NCBI GenBank assembly: GCA_002709295.1
Contig: PAQL01000017.1
Location: 117,252 to 150,910 of the forward strand
Direction of reading: 5' to 3'
Length of the DNA: 33,659 bases
From: Phycisphaerae bacterium
GTDB taxonomy: Bacteria > Planctomycetota > Phycisphaerae > Phycisphaerales > SM1A02
Shown here: positions 31,814 through 33,659 of the stretch, piece after piece
Position numbering within the stretch: the stretch's first letter is position 1
Layout: each line of letters opens with the position of its first letter
Notes under the pieces: generated by a model
The model's database searches: none
What the model saw: only the letters and a program-made list of their open reading frames with translations
Told to the model about the DNA's origin: nothing
Made by a program: the position numbers and the translations under genes

Positions 31814-33076
31814 ATGCCCGCCACCACGAAGACGGCGAACCTGTTCCTCGCCACCATTCTTGGTCTCGTCGCCGCGACCACCGGCAGCCCCCCCGTCGAC
31901 CGGCCGACCGGTGATGCGGAGGAGACGGCCATCCCACAGGGCACCTGGGAACTGACCCGCCCGCGGTCCTCCTCATGGAAGCCGCGGCGGTTCGAGGTCC
32001 GGACCACCACCATGCTTCGTGATTGCGGCGGCACGCCCGTCGGGGACACCCTGCACGGGCGCATCTCGATGGTGTGCGACGCCTCGGGTGCGAAGCTTCT
32101 GGTCGAACGCTGGGGCGGCAACGGGGGGTACGTCCGGTGCGTCTTCGACGGCGAGACCGTCACCTGGTTCGTCCCCTCCATGCAGTCGTTCGAACGATCG
32201 CTTCCCACCCCCACGGGAGGCATCGAGACCGAGACCGGAACGAAGCCATGGTCCTGGTTGCGATCACCGCGATCCGTCGACCGCTTCGGCCCCGCCACCT
32301 CGCATCTCTTCGAGGTCCTGCACTTCGACGGCTTCGCCGACTTCGAGGTGACCGGAGGGCCGACACCGGTGGATCTCGGTCCGGTCCGGGGCATCGGCTT
32401 CGCCGGCCGACCTGCGGATCTCGACCATCCGAACACCGAACCGGATGCCGTGCATGTCGCGCTTTCCGATCACCCGCTCGGGTTCCCGCTCGCGATCGCC
32501 ACCCGACTGCCCGACGGGCGGACGCTCGAGTTCGAGTATCACGACTGGGCGATCGAGACCGACGAGGGAACGACCGGCTCGTTCAGGTACGCCGACCCCT
32601 CCCGTTTCGACCCGACCCCGCCCGCGGACTGGACGGAGGTGATGACGATCAGGCTTCCGGGGACCGATGAAGCGGTCCGCCACATCACGGGTGCCGGATT
32701 CGCCGGTCGTTCAGCCGCTCCGGTCATCGTCGGTGCGGACCGGGAAACACCGTTCGATGCCTTCGAGAACGACGGCCCGGTCGCGGTGCTCTTCCACGAC
32801 ATGCATGACGAGATGTCGATGGAGAACCTGATCGAGGCCACCACCGGTTTCGACCTGACGATCCGTGGCGTGCAGGTCGGTGGCGAGCGCCGTTCCGGCA
32901 CCCACCGGGTCGCCCCCGACCACCTGGAGCGGATCTGGGGATTCGATCGGCTGCCGGCCCTGGTCATCCTCGACGGCGACCGCACGGTGCTCGAGGCACG
33001 ATCACCGTGGTACGGCCCCAACGGTCTTCCCGCCACCGACATGCCGGTCGCCACCGCGACCGGAACCGAGGACTGA
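31814..33076 (+). CDS. Exported protein with a thioredoxin-like C-terminus lacking CxxC
   Basis: 420 residues. The N-terminal signal peptide is TKTANLFLATILGLVAATTG. The middle (about 40-290) is a beta-rich outer-membrane-lipoprotein-like region (DTLHGRISMVCDASGAKLLVERW, then VTWFVPSMQSFERSLP). The end (from DAFENDGPVAVLFHDMHDEM to LPALVILDGDRTVLEARSPWYG) has the beta-alpha-beta and cis-Pro-like LPALVILDGD pattern of a thioredoxin fold, but no CxxC. This is a reading by eye. GGAG lies 7 nt before the ATG at 31814. A 175-bp spacer without clear features separates it from pheA. Confidence 0.68.
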   Translation: MPATTKTANLFLATILGLVAATTGSPPVDRPTGDAEETAIPQGTWELTRPRSSSWKPRRFEVRTTTMLRDCGGTPVGDTLHGRISMVCDASGAKLLVERWGGNGGYVRCVFDGETVTWFVPSMQSFERSLPTPTGGIETETGTKPWSWLRSPRSVDRFGPATSHLFEVLHFDGFADFEVTGGPTPVDLGPVRGIGFAGRPADLDHPNTEPDAVHVALSDHPLGFPLAIATRLPDGRTLEFEYHDWAIETDEGTTGSFRYADPSRFDPTPPADWTEVMTIRLPGTDEAVRHITGAGFAGRSAAPVIVGADRETPFDAFENDGPVAVLFHDMHDEMSMENLIEATTGFDLTIRGVQVGGERRSGTHRVAPDHLERIWGFDRLPALVILDGDRTVLEARSPWYGPNGLPATDMPVATATGTED

Positions 33077-33086
33077 ATCACCGCCC

Positions 33087-33104
33087 CGGAGGATTCATCC
33101 TCCG
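33087..33104. terminator. Hairpin between convergent genes
   Basis: CGGAGGA (33087-33093) pairs with TCCTCCG (33098-33104) around TTCA. It lies between the stops of the exported protein (33076) and pgpA (33120) and could end transcription from both sides. No long T tract follows on either strand. Confidence 0.6.
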
Positions 33105-33119
33105 TCCGAGCCGGATTCC

Positions 33120-33650
33120 CTAGAAGATGATTCGCACCGCGACCTGAAGAATGGCGAGCGCCATCGCGCCGGCGATGAGATCGTCGACCAGGATGCCCAG
33201 CCCTCCGCCCAGCCGCTGCAGGCCGTTGGCCGGAGGCGGCTTGAGGATGTCGAGGATCCGGAAGAGCAGGAAGCCTGCGGCGACCATCGCCAGGTTGAAC
33301 ACCAGCGGCGAGCAGTCGGCCGGCGGCACCACCGTCCCGCTCCAGCTTGCGACCCCGGCCCAGGGGAGGGCCAGCAGCGCGATCGACTGACCGGCGACCT
33401 CGTCGGCGACCACCTGGCCGGGATCCTTGCGACCGAAGGTCCTCTCCGAATCCACCCCGAAGCGGATGCAGGCGATGCAACCGATGCCGAGGGTCAGCAG
33501 CAGACAGACGTCGATGATCCAACCCGGCTGACCGGCCAGCAGCAGAATCCCCGCAAGGATCGCCGGGGGCAGCGATCCCCAGGTGCCGGATGCCGGACGA
33601 AGAAAGCCCAGGCCCATCGAGGTCACCGCGAGCATCGGGACGACGCCCAT
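33120..33650 (-). CDS. pgpA: Phosphatidylglycerophosphatase A
   Basis: 176 residues; removes phosphate from phosphatidylglycerophosphate to give phosphatidylglycerol in the inner membrane. PgpA motifs are clear: MGLGFLRPASGTWGSLPP at 12-29, KDPGQVVADEVAGQ, FRILDILKPPP and GGLGILVDDLIAG near the end, with four hydrophobic helices. The ATG at 33650 gives an N-terminus of normal length, but the frame stays open to the window edge, so a start just outside is possible. Confidence 0.92.
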   Translation of the reverse strand: MGVVPMLAVTSMGLGFLRPASGTWGSLPPAILAGILLLAGQPGWIIDVCLLLTLGIGCIACIRFGVDSERTFGRKDPGQVVADEVAGQSIALLALPWAGVASWSGTVVPPADCSPLVFNLAMVAAGFLLFRILDILKPPPANGLQRLGGGLGILVDDLIAGAMALAILQVAVRIIF

Positions 33651-33659
33651 GCTTCGTGC

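Noticed and set aside
1-33659. Mobile elements, CRISPR arrays, phage genes or defence islands
   Set aside because: No transposase, integrase, regular spacer array or tRNA-adjacent attachment repeat was found; gene style is uniform across the window.

Overview
This GC-rich window most likely comes from a planctomycete of the Phycisphaerae/Phycisphaerales type. The best clue is the secreted protein at 27210-29294. It ends in two dockerin-like modules of the form DLDGDGRVGAGDM...GAWG and DLNGDGVVDGEDL...LWG, which are common at the C-termini of Phycisphaerae exported proteins. The lineage is an inference from this signature, composition and gene content; there is no rRNA marker here. I see no insertion sequence, phage gene, CRISPR array or other sign of a mobile island. 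Coding density is very high, many neighbours overlap by 4 bp (ATGA/GTGA), and no stretch over 300 bp lacks a gene.

Layout. 1-2895 (minus): MazG-like pyrophosphohydrolase, asparagine synthase and the start of an FHA-domain regulator. 3115-5603 (plus): an acidic single-span coiled-coil protein, tRNA-Arg(CCG) with a strong terminator hairpin, and an MFS permease. 5609-7039 (minus): a SRPBCC-SDR fusion of the TIGR01777 type. 7186-10559 (plus): a GmhA-like sugar isomerase followed by three related thioredoxin-fold proteins, namely a MauE/DoxX-like membrane fusion, a lipoprotein and a second membrane fusion. 10563-14743 (minus): ECF sigma factor, small membrane protein, exported unknown, tilS and a degenerate receiver-like protein. 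14867-16584 (minus): a B12-binding-like protein lacking the usual His, and UbiE/MenG. 16724-18287 (plus): an amidohydrolase-like protein that has lost its metal ligands, and a lipoprotein. 18294-20850 (minus): NUDIX hydrolase and a POT transporter with a large extra loop. 20923-21768 (plus): PurU. 21778-26206 (minus): AbgT transporter, one-domain asparaginase and a YyaL/DUF255 protein with a DsbD-like tail, all overlapping. 26311-30425 (minus): two glycine-rich multi-pass membrane proteins flanking the VCBS/dockerin-like secreted protein. 30541-33076 (plus): PheA-type chorismate mutase/prephenate dehydratase and an exported protein with a thioredoxin-like C-terminus. 33120-33650 (minus): PgpA.

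Most of the named genes are core metabolism (AsnB, TilS, UbiE, PurU, PheA, PgpA). The best candidate for an undescribed system is the cluster at 7186-10559. Three paralogous thioredoxin-like domains sit on three different membrane anchors. Two of them carry a second CxxC pair at the same place, and all lie behind a sugar-phosphate isomerase. The sigma-factor operon that carries tilS, and the amidohydrolase and B12-binding folds without their catalytic or metal-binding residues, also deserve attention.
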